A DNA stretch of 64,000 nt from Streptomyces gardneri (GTDB lineage Bacteria > Actinomycetota > Actinomycetes > Streptomycetales > Streptomycetaceae): the NCBI RefSeq assembly GCF_006539185.1, contig NZ_BJMN01000037.1, positions 45,487 through 109,486 of the forward strand, read 5' to 3'. The number at the start of each line of letters is the position of its first letter. The stretch's first letter is position 1. Below the pieces are notes generated by a model that saw only the letters and a list, made by a program, of their open reading frames with translations, ran no database searches and was not told where the DNA came from. Positions 26,129 through 33,846 of this stretch are shown here, in pieces. The translations under genes and the position numbers were made by a program.

Positions 26129-27723
26129 TCCGCCGCCTCCTCGCGGTACGCGGCGGCCTCCTCCAGGTCGAGGCGGCGGAGCAGCGTACGCATCATCTCG
26201 TCGTCGATGCGGCGCGCGTCGCGCAGCTGCACGAAGACCTCGCGCTCGGCGTCGATCATCTCGCGCGAGAGCCGCCGGTACGTGTCGTCCGCCGTCTCCC
26301 CGGTGGCTTCGTTGACCGCCCCGAGCCGCTCCCAGACGGAGTTCCGGCGCCGTTCCAGGACGGTGCGCAGCCGGTCGGCGAGGGGCTGCGGCAGGGCGTT
26401 GCGCTCGTCGGCGAGGAGGGCGTCGAGGCGTTCCTCGGCGGCCCGGGAGGCCTCGCTCTGGGCCTGCGCCTCGGCGAGGGTCTCGGCGTACCGGTCGCGG
26501 CCGGGGAGCTTCAGGAGCCGGATGAGCGGGGGCAGGGTGAGGCCCTGCACCACGAGCGTGCCGATGACGGTGGTGAAGGTGAGGAAGAGGACGAGGTTGC
26601 GGGCGGGGAACTCCACCCCGTCCGTGACGACGGGGATGGAGAAGGCGATGGCGAGGGAGACGACCCCGCGCATGCCGGCCCAGCCGACGACGAGCGGGGC
26701 TCTCCAGTCCACTCCCGGCTCGCGCTCCCGCACGCGCGCGGAGAGCCATCGGGGCAGGAAGGTCGCCGGGTAGACCCAGACGAAGCGGACGACGACGACG
26801 GCCACGAAGACCCCGACCGCGTACCAGACGGCCTCTGCGATGCCGTACTGGCCGAGGCCCTCGACGACGTACGGCAGCTGGAGCCCGATCAGGGCGAAGA
26901 CGGCGGACTCCAGGATGAAGGCGACCATCTTCCAGACGGCCTCCTCCTGGAGCCGGGTCGCGAAGTCGACCTGCCAGGCGCGGTGGCCGAGGAAGAGGCC
27001 GACCACGACGACGGCGAGGACACCGGAGGCGCCGACCTCCTCGGCGGCCGCGTAGGCGACGAAGGGGATGAGGAGGGAGAGGGTGTTCTGGAGGAGGGAG
27101 TCGCCGAGGCCGCGCCGCAGCCAGTGGATGGGGACCATGAGGACCAGGCCCACGCCGATCCCGCCGACGGCCGCGAGCGCGAACTCCCACATCCCGCCGG
27201 CCCAGCTGACGCCCTCGCCGACCGCAGCCGCGAGGGCGACCTTGTAGGCGGTGATGGCGGTGGCGTCGTTCACCAGGGACTCGCCCTGGAGGATCGTGGT
27301 GATCCGGTTGGGCAGGCCGAGCTTGCGGGCGATGGCCGTGGCGGCGACCGCGTCCGGCGGGGCGATGACCGCGCCGAGCACGAGCGCGGCCGTGAGCGGC
27401 AGGTCGGGGACGAGGACGTACGCGAGCCAGCCCACGGCCACGGTGGCGAAGAGGACGTAGCCCACGGAGAGCAGGGCGACGGGCCGGATGTTGGCCCGCA
27501 GGTCGAGGTAGGAGGACTCGACGGCCGCCGTGTAGAGGAGCGGGGGCAGGATCAGCGGCAGCACGATGTGCGGGTCGAGCGTGTAGTCCGGGACTCCCGG
27601 TACGTACGAGGCGGCCAGGCCGACGGCGACCAGGAGCAGCGGGGCCGGGACCGGGGTCCTGCGGGCGAACCCCGCGATCGCGGCGCTCGCCGCCACCAGA
27701 GCCACCAGCTGCAGTGCGTCCAT
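26125..27723 (-). CDS. CPA1-type Na+/H+ antiporter
   Basis: 532 residues with about 12 membrane segments in the first ~415 residues and a ~115-residue cytoplasmic tail of charged helices. Characteristic features are the ion-site region GAVIAPPDAVAATAIA, the family motif LQGESLVNDATA, and FALIGLQLPYVV. Expected role: proton-driven sodium extrusion and pH homeostasis. The start at ATG 27723 gives a hydrophobic N-terminus. The gene is divergent from the UBP zinc finger gene with only 48 bp between starts. In Actinobacteria the two domains are often adjacent or fused. Confidence 0.93.
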   Translation of the reverse strand: MDALQLVALVAASAAIAGFARRTPVPAPLLLVAVGLAASYVPGVPDYTLDPHIVLPLILPPLLYTAAVESSYLDLRANIRPVALLSVGYVLFATVAVGWLAYVLVPDLPLTAALVLGAVIAPPDAVAATAIARKLGLPNRITTILQGESLVNDATAITAYKVALAAAVGEGVSWAGGMWEFALAAVGGIGVGLVLMVPIHWLRRGLGDSLLQNTLSLLIPFVAYAAAEEVGASGVLAVVVVGLFLGHRAWQVDFATRLQEEAVWKMVAFILESAVFALIGLQLPYVVEGLGQYGIAEAVWYAVGVFVAVVVVRFVWVYPATFLPRWLSARVREREPGVDWRAPLVVGWAGMRGVVSLAIAFSIPVVTDGVEFPARNLVLFLTFTTVIGTLVVQGLTLPPLIRLLKLPGRDRYAETLAEAQAQSEASRAAEERLDALLADERNALPQPLADRLRTVLERRRNSVWERLGAVNEATGETADDTYRRLSREMIDAEREVFVQLRDARRIDDEMMRTLLRRLDLEEAAAYREEAAD

Positions 27724-27771
27724 GCCCGTGTGCCCCGTCCCTGTCCTGTGTCGCAACGTAACCTGGCCATC

Positions 27772-28032
27772 ATGAGCGAGTGCCCGCACGTTGCCGAAAT
27801 GCCGCGCCCCGAACCGGTGCCGCTGGCCGACACCTGCCCGGAGTGTCTGGCGGACGGGACGCATCCGGTGCAGCTGCGGATCTGTCTGAGCTGCGGGCAC
27901 GTCGGCTGCTGCGACTCGTCGGCGGGGCGGCACGCGACGGGGCACTTCTCCTCCACCGGGCACCCGGTGATGCGGACGTTCGAGCCGGGCGAGGCCTGGC
28001 GCTGGTGCTTCGTGGACGGTGCGATCGTCTGA
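27772..28032 (+). CDS. UBP-type zinc finger domain protein
   Basis: 86 residues, essentially a single ZnF-UBP domain: CPH at residues 4-6, CPECL near 22, RICLSCGHVGCCD, then HATGHFSSTGHPVM and WRWCFVDG. All Cys/His ligands expected for the three-zinc fold appear present. In eukaryotes this domain binds the ubiquitin C-terminus; the bacterial role is unknown. TAACCT at 27759-27764 precedes the ATG by seven bases with no ribosome binding site. Divergent pairing with the antiporter suggests a regulatory link. Confidence 0.9.
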   Translation: MSECPHVAEMPRPEPVPLADTCPECLADGTHPVQLRICLSCGHVGCCDSSAGRHATGHFSSTGHPVMRTFEPGEAWRWCFVDGAIV

Positions 28033-28045
28033 CGGCCGGTGGGGC

Positions 28046-28071
28046 GGTTCGACCGCCTCGCAGTTGGGTAC
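28046..28071 (+). promoter_or_regulatory. SigB-family-type promoter upstream of anti-sigma/sigma operon
   Basis: GGTT (28046-28049) followed by 16 bases and GGGTAC (28066-28071) fits the Streptomyces SigB-class consensus GNNT-N14-16-GGGTAC/T. It lies 234 bases before the anti-sigma start, suggesting autoregulation or cross-regulation by a SigB-family factor. Confidence 0.6.
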
Positions 28072-28128
28072 GTCATCCCTCCGCCGGTCGCTCGTTTTCG
28101 CCCCCCGCACACCTCTACCCACCGTCCG

Positions 28129-28151
28129 CACCCATGGGCCTACCATGGGTG
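28129..28151. promoter_or_regulatory. 9-bp perfect inverted repeat in the anti-sigma/sigma leader
   Basis: CACCCATGG and CCATGGGTG (28129-28137 and 28143-28151) are separated by five bases, within the long leader between the SigB-type promoter and the anti-sigma start. It could be an operator or a leader hairpin. Confidence 0.55.
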
Positions 28152-28304
28152 ACGAGCGTGATCGGGGGCCGGGGGGGCTCACGGCGACACGGCGGGACGG
28201 ATCGCGATAGCGTCACGGCGGACTGCGCAGCCCCCTGCGCACCGCCCGGTCCGGGGCCTCTCCCCCCGGACCCCGAATGAGCTTGTGCCACCTTGGAGGT
28301 GAGG

Positions 28305-28718
28305 GTGTCCCAGATCACAGGCGAGCCCGGGACCCAGGACTTCGTGGAAGTCCGGCTGCCCGCTGCGGGTGCCTATCTGTCCGTGCTGCGTACGGCCACG
28401 GCCGGCCTCGCGGCGCGCTTGGACTTCACCCTCGACGAGATCGAGGACTTGCGGATCGCCGTCGACGAGGCCTGCGCGATCCTGCTCCAGCAGGCCGTGC
28501 CCGGGTCCGTCCTCAGCTGTGTCTTCCGGCTGGTCGACGACTCGCTGGACGTGACGGTCTCCGCCCCGACGACCGACGGTCGGGCGCCGGAGCGGGACAC
28601 CTTCGCCTGGACGGTGCTTTCGGCACTGGCCGGGAAGGTGGAGTCGTCGGTGGCCGATGACCGTACGGTCTCGATCAGCCTGTACAAACAGCGCGGCGCG
28701 GGGCCAGGCCCGGCGTGA
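28305..28718 (+). CDS. prsH: Anti-sigma factor, RsbW-type (PrsH/UshX-like)
   Basis: 137 residues of the HATPase_c_2 anti-sigma family. The N-box is LRIAVDEACAILLQ. The C-terminal half (RDTFAWTVLSALAGKVES) completes the Bergerat fold. GGAGG at 28295-28299 fits GTG 28305 best; TTG 28293 is in frame but overlaps that site. Its stop overlaps the sigma factor start (GTGA), so the pair is co-translated, as for prsH-sigH of S. coelicolor. It should sequester the downstream sigma factor. The symbol is by position. Confidence 0.85.
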   Translation: MSQITGEPGTQDFVEVRLPAAGAYLSVLRTATAGLAARLDFTLDEIEDLRIAVDEACAILLQQAVPGSVLSCVFRLVDDSLDVTVSAPTTDGRAPERDTFAWTVLSALAGKVESSVADDRTVSISLYKQRGAGPGPA

Positions 28719-29806
28719 GGAGCGGGGACGCGACGGCCGGCATCCCTGAGCAGCAGGCGCGGCCGCATGAGGTCGCTACGGAGCAGGCGGACCAGATGAG
28801 CGAGCACGAGCAGCACCACCAGGTTCCCGAGACACCCGGCCTCCCGGAGGCCTCGACGGCCTCCGGGACCTCTGGGGTCTCCGAGGCCTCCGAGGTCACC
28901 GGGACCTCCGAGGTCTCCGACGGCTCCGAGGTCTCCGGAGCCTCTTCGGGCATGCCGAGCGCCGAAGACGACACGAAGGCGGCCGAGGCGAAGGCCGCCG
29001 AAGCCTCCGAGGCCGGCGAGGCCCCGGAGCAGGCCCCCGTCGTCCCCGCCCCGAACGACCGGAGCGGGGCGCGCGCCCTCTTCGTCGAGCTGCGCGAGCT
29101 GCCGGAGGGCTCCCCGGAGAAGGCGGAGCTGCGCAACCGGCTGGTCCGGATGCACCTGCCGCTGGTGGAGCACCTGGCCCGGCGCTTCCGCAACCGCGGC
29201 GAGCCGCTGGACGACCTGACGCAGGTGGCGACGATCGGCCTGATCAAGTCGGTGGACCGGTTCGACCCGGAGCGCGGGGTCGAGTTCTCGACGTACGCGA
29301 CCCCGACGGTCGTCGGCGAGATCAAGCGCCACTTCCGCGACAAGGGGTGGGCGGTCCGCGTGCCGCGCCGCCTCCAGGAGCTGAGGCTCTCGCTGACCAC
29401 GGCGACGGCCGAGCTCTCCCAGCAGCACGGCCGCTCCCCGACGGTGCACGAGCTGGCCGAGCGGCTCGGGATCTCGGAGGAGGAGGTCCTGGAAGGGCTG
29501 GAGTCGGCGAACGCCTACTCGACGCTCTCCCTGGACGTCCCGGACACGGACGACGAGTCGCCGGCCGTGGCGGACACGCTGGGCGCGGAGGACGAGGCCC
29601 TGGAGGGGGTCGAGTACCGCGAGTCGCTCAAGCCGCTCCTGGAGGACCTGCCGCCCCGGGAGAAGCGGATCCTGCTGCTGCGTTTCTTCGGGAACATGAC
29701 CCAGTCGCAGATCGCGCAGGAGGTCGGCATCTCCCAGATGCACGTGTCTCGTCTGCTGGCTCGGACCCTGGCGTCGCTTCGCGAGAAGCTTTTGGTGGAG
29801 GAGTAG
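28715..29806 (+). CDS. sigH: SigB/SigF/SigG family RNA polymerase sigma factor (SigH-like)
   Basis: 363 residues from GTG 28715. Residues ~105-360 hold sigma regions 2 (RNRLVRMHLPLVEHLARRF, DDLTQVATIGLIKSVDRFDP), 3 (RSPTVHELAERLGISEEEV) and 4 (LLLRFFGNMTQSQIAQEVGI). The first ~105 residues are a repetitive Ser/Glu/Thr/Ala-rich extension. A second start, ATG 28796, has GGAG upstream, so two isoforms are possible; alternative forms are known for S. coelicolor SigH. It pairs with the anti-sigma gene by a 4-bp overlap. Expected role: osmotic/stress and developmental transcription. Confidence 0.88.
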   Translation: MRSGDATAGIPEQQARPHEVATEQADQMSEHEQHHQVPETPGLPEASTASGTSGVSEASEVTGTSEVSDGSEVSGASSGMPSAEDDTKAAEAKAAEASEAGEAPEQAPVVPAPNDRSGARALFVELRELPEGSPEKAELRNRLVRMHLPLVEHLARRFRNRGEPLDDLTQVATIGLIKSVDRFDPERGVEFSTYATPTVVGEIKRHFRDKGWAVRVPRRLQELRLSLTTATAELSQQHGRSPTVHELAERLGISEEEVLEGLESANAYSTLSLDVPDTDDESPAVADTLGAEDEALEGVEYRESLKPLLEDLPPREKRILLLRFFGNMTQSQIAQEVGISQMHVSRLLARTLASLREKLLVEE

Positions 29807-29817
29807 GGCCGAAGGCT

Positions 29818-30243
29818 CTACGGAGTGTCCTGACCGGGGCGCCGGATGCCGAGCGCCTCGGTCGTGGCCGGGTTCACCAGGAGGACGAGCCCGGTGACGG
29901 CGAGGACGCCGAGGACGATGCCGGCCGGGATCATCGCGCTGTCGGCCTGGAGCATCTGCCAGGCGACCGGCAGGGCCAGGATCTGGGTGATGACGGCCGG
30001 GCCCCGGCTCCAGGACCGGCACAGCCACAGGCCGCGGGCCGCGGCGAGCGGGATCAGTCCGAGTGCGACAAGCGTCACCGCGCCGGTCAGGGCGCCGGTG
30101 AGGTCACCGGTCCCGTCCGTGAGGGCTTTCACCAGCATGTACACGCCGCCGGCGAGGAGCCCGAGGGCCTCGACACCTGCCACGGCCGCCGCTGCGGCGA
30201 GACGGTTGGGGCGGGAGGTCTGCTCCGTACTGCTGCTGCTCAT
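29818..30243 (-). CDS. Small four-segment membrane protein
   Basis: 141 residues with four predicted membrane helices (around residues 15-37, 50-70, 80-98, 103-123) and short polar ends. I do not recognise a functional family; such proteins are widespread in Streptomyces. TACCCT lies seven bases before ATG 30243 with no Shine-Dalgarno sequence. It is convergent with the sigma factor gene, 11 bp away, and divergent from the lipid kinase. Confidence 0.8.
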   Translation of the reverse strand: MSSSSTEQTSRPNRLAAAAAVAGVEALGLLAGGVYMLVKALTDGTGDLTGALTGAVTLVALGLIPLAAARGLWLCRSWSRGPAVITQILALPVAWQMLQADSAMIPAGIVLGVLAVTGLVLLVNPATTEALGIRRPGQDTP

Positions 30244-30365
30244 AAAGGGCAGGGTAACCGGGCCGCCCGGAAGCCCGCCGGGGCTCCCCGTCCTGAGCCC
30301 CGCAGGGTGTCCGACGGATGGGCCTGGACTGCGCTCGGTACCGCCAAGTAGGTACCCTGGCGCTC

Positions 30366-31334
30366 ATGCGCGCACTTCTCGTGGTCAATCCGGCAGCCAC
30401 CACCACCAGTGCCCGCACCCGTGACGTGCTCATCCACGCGCTGGCGAGCGAGATGAAGCTGGAGGCGGTCACCACCGAGTACCGCGGGCACGCACGCGAC
30501 CTGGGACGACGGGCCGCCGACTCGGGCACCATCGACCTCGTCGTGGCCCTCGGCGGCGACGGCACGGTCAACGAGGTCGTCAACGGACTGCTGCACGGCG
30601 GGCCCGACCCGGACCGGCTGCCGGGCCTCGCGGTCGTCCCCGGCGGCTCGACCAACGTCTTCGCCCGCGCGCTCGGACTGCCGAACGACGCCGTGGAGGC
30701 GACCGGCGCCCTGCTCGACGCCCTGCGTGAGCGGCGAGCACGCACAGTGAGCCTCGGGCTTGCGGCCGGGACGCCGGGCACCGAGGACGAGGCGGTCCCC
30801 TCGCGCTGGTTCACCTTCTGCGCCGGCCTCGGATTCGACGCGAGCGTCATCGGCCGAGTCGAACAGCAGAGGGAGCGCGGGAAGAGATCCACCCATGCCC
30901 TCTATCTCCGCCAGGTGTTCCGCCAGTTCCTCGACGAGCCGCACCGGCGGCACGGCACGATCACCCTGGAGCGCCCCGGCGCCGAGCCGGTCGAGGACCT
31001 CGTCCTCTCCATAATCTGCAACACCTCCCCCTGGACCTACCTGGGCAATCGTCCGGTGTACGCGTCCCCCGAGGCGTCCTTCGAGACCGCTCTCGACGTG
31101 CTCGGACTGAGCCGTCTCTCCACCCCGGCGGTGGCCCGGTACGCCACTCAGCTGCTCACCTCCACGCCCGAGCGGGGTCCCCGCGGCAAGCACGCCGTGA
31201 CTCTGCACGACCTGACCGACTTCACCTTGCATTCCAAGGTTCCGCTGCCCCTTCAGATGGACGGCGACCACCTGGGACTGCGTACGAGCGTGACGTTCAC
31301 AGGCGTACGCCGTGCACTGCGTGTGATTGTGTGA
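30366..31334 (+). CDS. Diacylglycerol/sphingosine kinase-like lipid kinase
   Basis: 322 residues of the DAGK catalytic family: MRALLVVNPAATTT at the N-terminus, the nucleotide-binding VALGGDGTVNEVVNGL, and AVVPGGSTNVFARALGLP. The C-terminal beta domain includes CAGLGFDASVIGRVE and the conserved MDGDHLG. Expected role: phosphorylation of diacylglycerol or a related lipid at the membrane. TACCCT at 30353-30358 precedes ATG 30366 by seven bases, a leaderless pattern. A hairpin spans its stop. Confidence 0.92.
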   Translation: MRALLVVNPAATTTSARTRDVLIHALASEMKLEAVTTEYRGHARDLGRRAADSGTIDLVVALGGDGTVNEVVNGLLHGGPDPDRLPGLAVVPGGSTNVFARALGLPNDAVEATGALLDALRERRARTVSLGLAAGTPGTEDEAVPSRWFTFCAGLGFDASVIGRVEQQRERGKRSTHALYLRQVFRQFLDEPHRRHGTITLERPGAEPVEDLVLSIICNTSPWTYLGNRPVYASPEASFETALDVLGLSRLSTPAVARYATQLLTSTPERGPRGKHAVTLHDLTDFTLHSKVPLPLQMDGDHLGLRTSVTFTGVRRALRVIV

Positions 31335-31361
31335 GTGGAAGGGCCCAAAGTCCTTTCACTC
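31333..31361 (+). terminator. Hairpin overlapping the lipid kinase stop codon
   Basis: A 10-bp stem with one wobble (31333-31342 with 31352-31361) and a 9-nt loop starts within the stop codon region. Confidence 0.6.
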
Positions 31362-31652
31362 GAACGTTTAGGCGCGCATCCACCCCTTAGAAGTACGGCT
31401 GTGACCTAGTCGACACCGAGGAATCAAAAAAAACTTTCCGGAAGGGGTTGTATCCCCCGCCGAGGTTTGCGAGTCTCTTCTTGGCGATCGGGACGGCCCG
31501 CAACACCGGCCTCCACTGAGAGCCAGAACCCCTCCTCAGTACCTGGACCACACCAGTTCATCTGGCAGTCGGCCCTTCACTTACGGGGGGATTCGTGAAA
31601 GCGTTCACATTCACAAGCAACCAGCTTGTAACACCCTAGAGAGGTAGCAGCC
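31335..31652. other. 318-bp intergenic region and leader of the wblE-like gene
   Basis: Apart from the lipid kinase hairpin there is no gene. The region contains an unusual run of eight A at 31426-31433 followed by TTTCCGGAA, and TTCGTGAAAGCGTTCAC-like inverted elements near 31593-31611. It must carry the promoter and a probably long leader of the Wbl gene. Confidence 0.5.
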
Positions 31653-31910
31653 ATGGACTGGCGTCACAACGCCGTTTGTCGTGAGGAAGACCCCGAGCTG
31701 TTCTTCCCCATCGGCAACACCGGTCCTGCGCTGCTGCAGATCGAGGAAGCCAAGGCCGTCTGCCGCCGCTGCCCCGTCATGGAGCAGTGCCTGCAGTGGG
31801 CGCTCGAGTCCGGCCAGGACTCCGGCGTCTGGGGTGGCCTCAGCGAGGACGAGCGCCGCGCGATGAAGCGCCGTGCCGCTCGCAACCGGGCGCGTAACGC
31901 TACCGCCTGA
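31653..31910 (+). CDS. wblE: WhiB-like iron-sulfur transcription factor (WblE-like)
   Basis: 85 residues. The four [4Fe-4S] cysteines are C9, C37, C40 and C46 (CRRCPVMEQC). The Wbl turn GVWGG is followed by the basic DNA-binding tail (RRAMKRRAARNRAR). Length and sequence match the WblE/WhiB1 subfamily, thought to act with the housekeeping sigma factor. GAGAGG precedes ATG 31653. It stands alone with a long upstream region. Placement next to the PdtaS-like kinase matches S. coelicolor SCO5240/5239. Confidence 0.93.
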   Translation: MDWRHNAVCREEDPELFFPIGNTGPALLQIEEAKAVCRRCPVMEQCLQWALESGQDSGVWGGLSEDERRAMKRRAARNRARNATA

Positions 31911-32002
31911 CACCCCGCCGACAGCCTGAGGCCAGCGGCGCATACATCGCGTATGCAATCACCGCCCTCGAGTCGCAGCGCGCAGTAGTAACCCACAGCA
32001 TT

Positions 32003-32037
32003 CGAGCCCCGGACCGATCTCCTCGGTCCGGGGCTCG
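32003..32037. terminator. Terminator between wblE and the histidine kinase gene
   Basis: A perfect 15-bp stem (32003-32017 with 32023-32037) with loop TCTCC lies between convergent genes. A smaller inverted repeat GCATAC...GTATGC precedes it near 31939-31955. Confidence 0.85.
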
Positions 32038-32086
32038 CTGCTGTGCGTCGGAGGAACCGCGCGTCAGGGAGCCGCGCGTCGCAGGA

Positions 32087-33562
32087 TCACTTCTGCGGCA
32101 GTACGGGGATGTCGAGGATCACCTTCGTGCCGCGCTCGGCGCCGGGGACCATGTCGAACGTTCCGCCCAACTCCCCTTCCACCAGCGTCCGTACGATCTG
32201 GAGTCCCAGGTTGCCGGCCCGCTGCGGGTCGAAGCCCTCGGGCAGACCGCGGCCGTCGTCCTGGACCGTGATGAGGAGCCGGGCGTCGACACGGGGCTCA
32301 CCGCGGACGGCGGTGACCTCGACGGTGCCCTGCTCACCCTGAGCGAAGGCGTGTTCGAGGGCGTTCTGGAGGATCTCCGTGAGGACCATGGAGAGCGGGG
32401 TCGCGACCTCGGCGTCGAGAATGCCGAAGCGGCCGTTGCGCCGGCAGGTGACCTTGCCCGGGGAGATCTCGGCGACCATCGCGATCACCCGGTCGGCGAT
32501 CTCGTCGAACTCGACGCGCTCGTCCAGGTTCTGGGACAGCGTCTCGTGGACGATCGCGATCGAACCGACGCGCCGCACAGCCTCGTTGAGCGCCTCGCGG
32601 CCCTGGTCGGAGTCCATCCGACGGGCCTGGAGCCGCAACAGGGCCGCCACGGTCTGGAGGTTGTTCTTCACCCGGTGGTGGATCTCCCGGATGGTGGCAT
32701 CCTTGGTGATCAACTCGCGCTCGCGGCGGCGCAGTTCGGTGACGTCGCGGAGGAGGACGAGCGAGCCGATCCGGGTGCCCTTGGGGCTGAGCGGGATCGC
32801 CCGCAGCTGGATCACTCCGCCGTTGCCCTCGACCTCGAACTCGCGCGGCGCGTAGCCGGAGGCCAGCTTGACCAGGGCTTCGTCGACCGGCCCGCGGGAG
32901 GGGGCGAACTCCGCGGTGATCTGACCGAGGTGCTGGCCGACGAGGTCGGCGGCGAGCCCGAGCCGGTGATAGGCGGAGAGGGCGTTGGGCGAGGCATACT
33001 GGACGACGCCCTCCGCGTCCAGACGGACGAGGCCGTCGCCGGCGCGCGGCGAGGAGTCCATGTCGACCTGCTCGCCGGGGAAGGGAAACGTTCCGGCCGC
33101 GATCATCTGCGCGAGGTCGGAGGCCGACTGGAGGTAGGTGAGCTCCAGCCGGGAGGGCGTGCGGACCGTGAGCAGGTTGGTGTTGCGGGCGATGACGCCG
33201 AGGACCCGGCCCTCACGGCGTACGGGGATGGACTCGACCCGCACCGGGACCTCCTCGCGCCACTCGGGGTCACCCTCGCGGACGATCCGGCCCTCGTCGA
33301 GGGCGGCGTCGAGCAGGGGGCGGCGGCCGCGCGGCACCAGGTGGCCGACCATGTCGTCCTGGTAGGAGGTGGGGCCGGTGTTGGGCCGCATCTGGGCGAC
33401 GGAGACGTATCGCGTGCCGTCGAGGGTCGGGACCCACAGGACGAGGTCGGCGAAGGAGAGGTCCGAGAGCAGCTGCCACTCGGACACCAGCAGGTGGAGC
33501 CACTCGAGGTCGGAGTCGCTCAGGGCGGTGTGCTGGCGCACGAGGTCGTTCATGGAGGGCAC
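32087..33562 (-). CDS. PdtaS-like sensor histidine kinase (GAF-PAS-HisKA_2)
   Basis: 491 residues, soluble. An N-terminal GAF-like domain (~1-155) is followed by a PAS domain (~180-290), the HisKA_2 phospho-acceptor region IREIHHRVKNNLQTVAALL, and a HATPase domain (LTEILQNALEHAF, VQDDGRGLPEGFD, GNLGLQIVRTLVEGELGG). This is the mycobacterial PdtaS architecture, whose partner PdtaR is an antiterminator; no PdtaR gene is in the window. GTG 33562 is favoured because TACCCT lies six bases upstream (leaderless); ATG 33553 is the alternative. Confidence 0.92.
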   Translation of the reverse strand: MPSMNDLVRQHTALSDSDLEWLHLLVSEWQLLSDLSFADLVLWVPTLDGTRYVSVAQMRPNTGPTSYQDDMVGHLVPRGRRPLLDAALDEGRIVREGDPEWREEVPVRVESIPVRREGRVLGVIARNTNLLTVRTPSRLELTYLQSASDLAQMIAAGTFPFPGEQVDMDSSPRAGDGLVRLDAEGVVQYASPNALSAYHRLGLAADLVGQHLGQITAEFAPSRGPVDEALVKLASGYAPREFEVEGNGGVIQLRAIPLSPKGTRIGSLVLLRDVTELRRRERELITKDATIREIHHRVKNNLQTVAALLRLQARRMDSDQGREALNEAVRRVGSIAIVHETLSQNLDERVEFDEIADRVIAMVAEISPGKVTCRRNGRFGILDAEVATPLSMVLTEILQNALEHAFAQGEQGTVEVTAVRGEPRVDARLLITVQDDGRGLPEGFDPQRAGNLGLQIVRTLVEGELGGTFDMVPGAERGTKVILDIPVLPQK

Positions 33563-33670
33563 GGTGCGAGGGTACCCGCGGAATTGCAGGGGCGGTGAAC
33601 CTGGATCTCCGGGCGTCCGTGTTGGAGGATGGGCCGGGAAGGGCCGCGCTCCTGTGGATGGACAGACAAG

Positions 33671-33686
33671 AATGGTCTAGTCCACA
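33671..33686. promoter_or_regulatory. Orphan DasR-box-like site (dre)
   Basis: AATGGTCTAGTCCACA matches the dre consensus ACTGGTCTAGACCAGT at 12 of 16 bases and the core TGGTCTAGACCA at 11 of 12. It lies about 110 bases upstream of the histidine kinase start and is not next to any known aminosugar gene. Confidence 0.55.
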
Positions 33687-33703
33687 ATGAACGCAACTAG
33701 CCT

Positions 33704-33728
33704 CCACCCTCCCCGCACAGGAGGGTGG
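33704..33728. terminator. Hairpin between tetR and the histidine kinase gene
   Basis: Perfect 9-bp arms CCACCCTCC and GGAGGGTGG around a 7-nt loop. It lies downstream of the tetR stop on the minus strand, about 120 bases away, and upstream of the kinase promoter. Confidence 0.5.
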
Positions 33729-33846
33729 AACGAGGTACCCGACGCTCTCTGCCCTGACTGCGTCGAGACCTCCCACACGGCCGAGGGACCGCACACCCCC
33801 GGCCGAGCAACTCCGGGCTGCGGTGCCGGACGGGTTGAGGGTCCCG

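Noticed and set aside
31420..31449. SigR-type promoter upstream of wblE (GGAAT...GTT)
   Set aside because: The spacing between GGAAT and GTT is 22 bases, not 18, so it does not fit the consensus.
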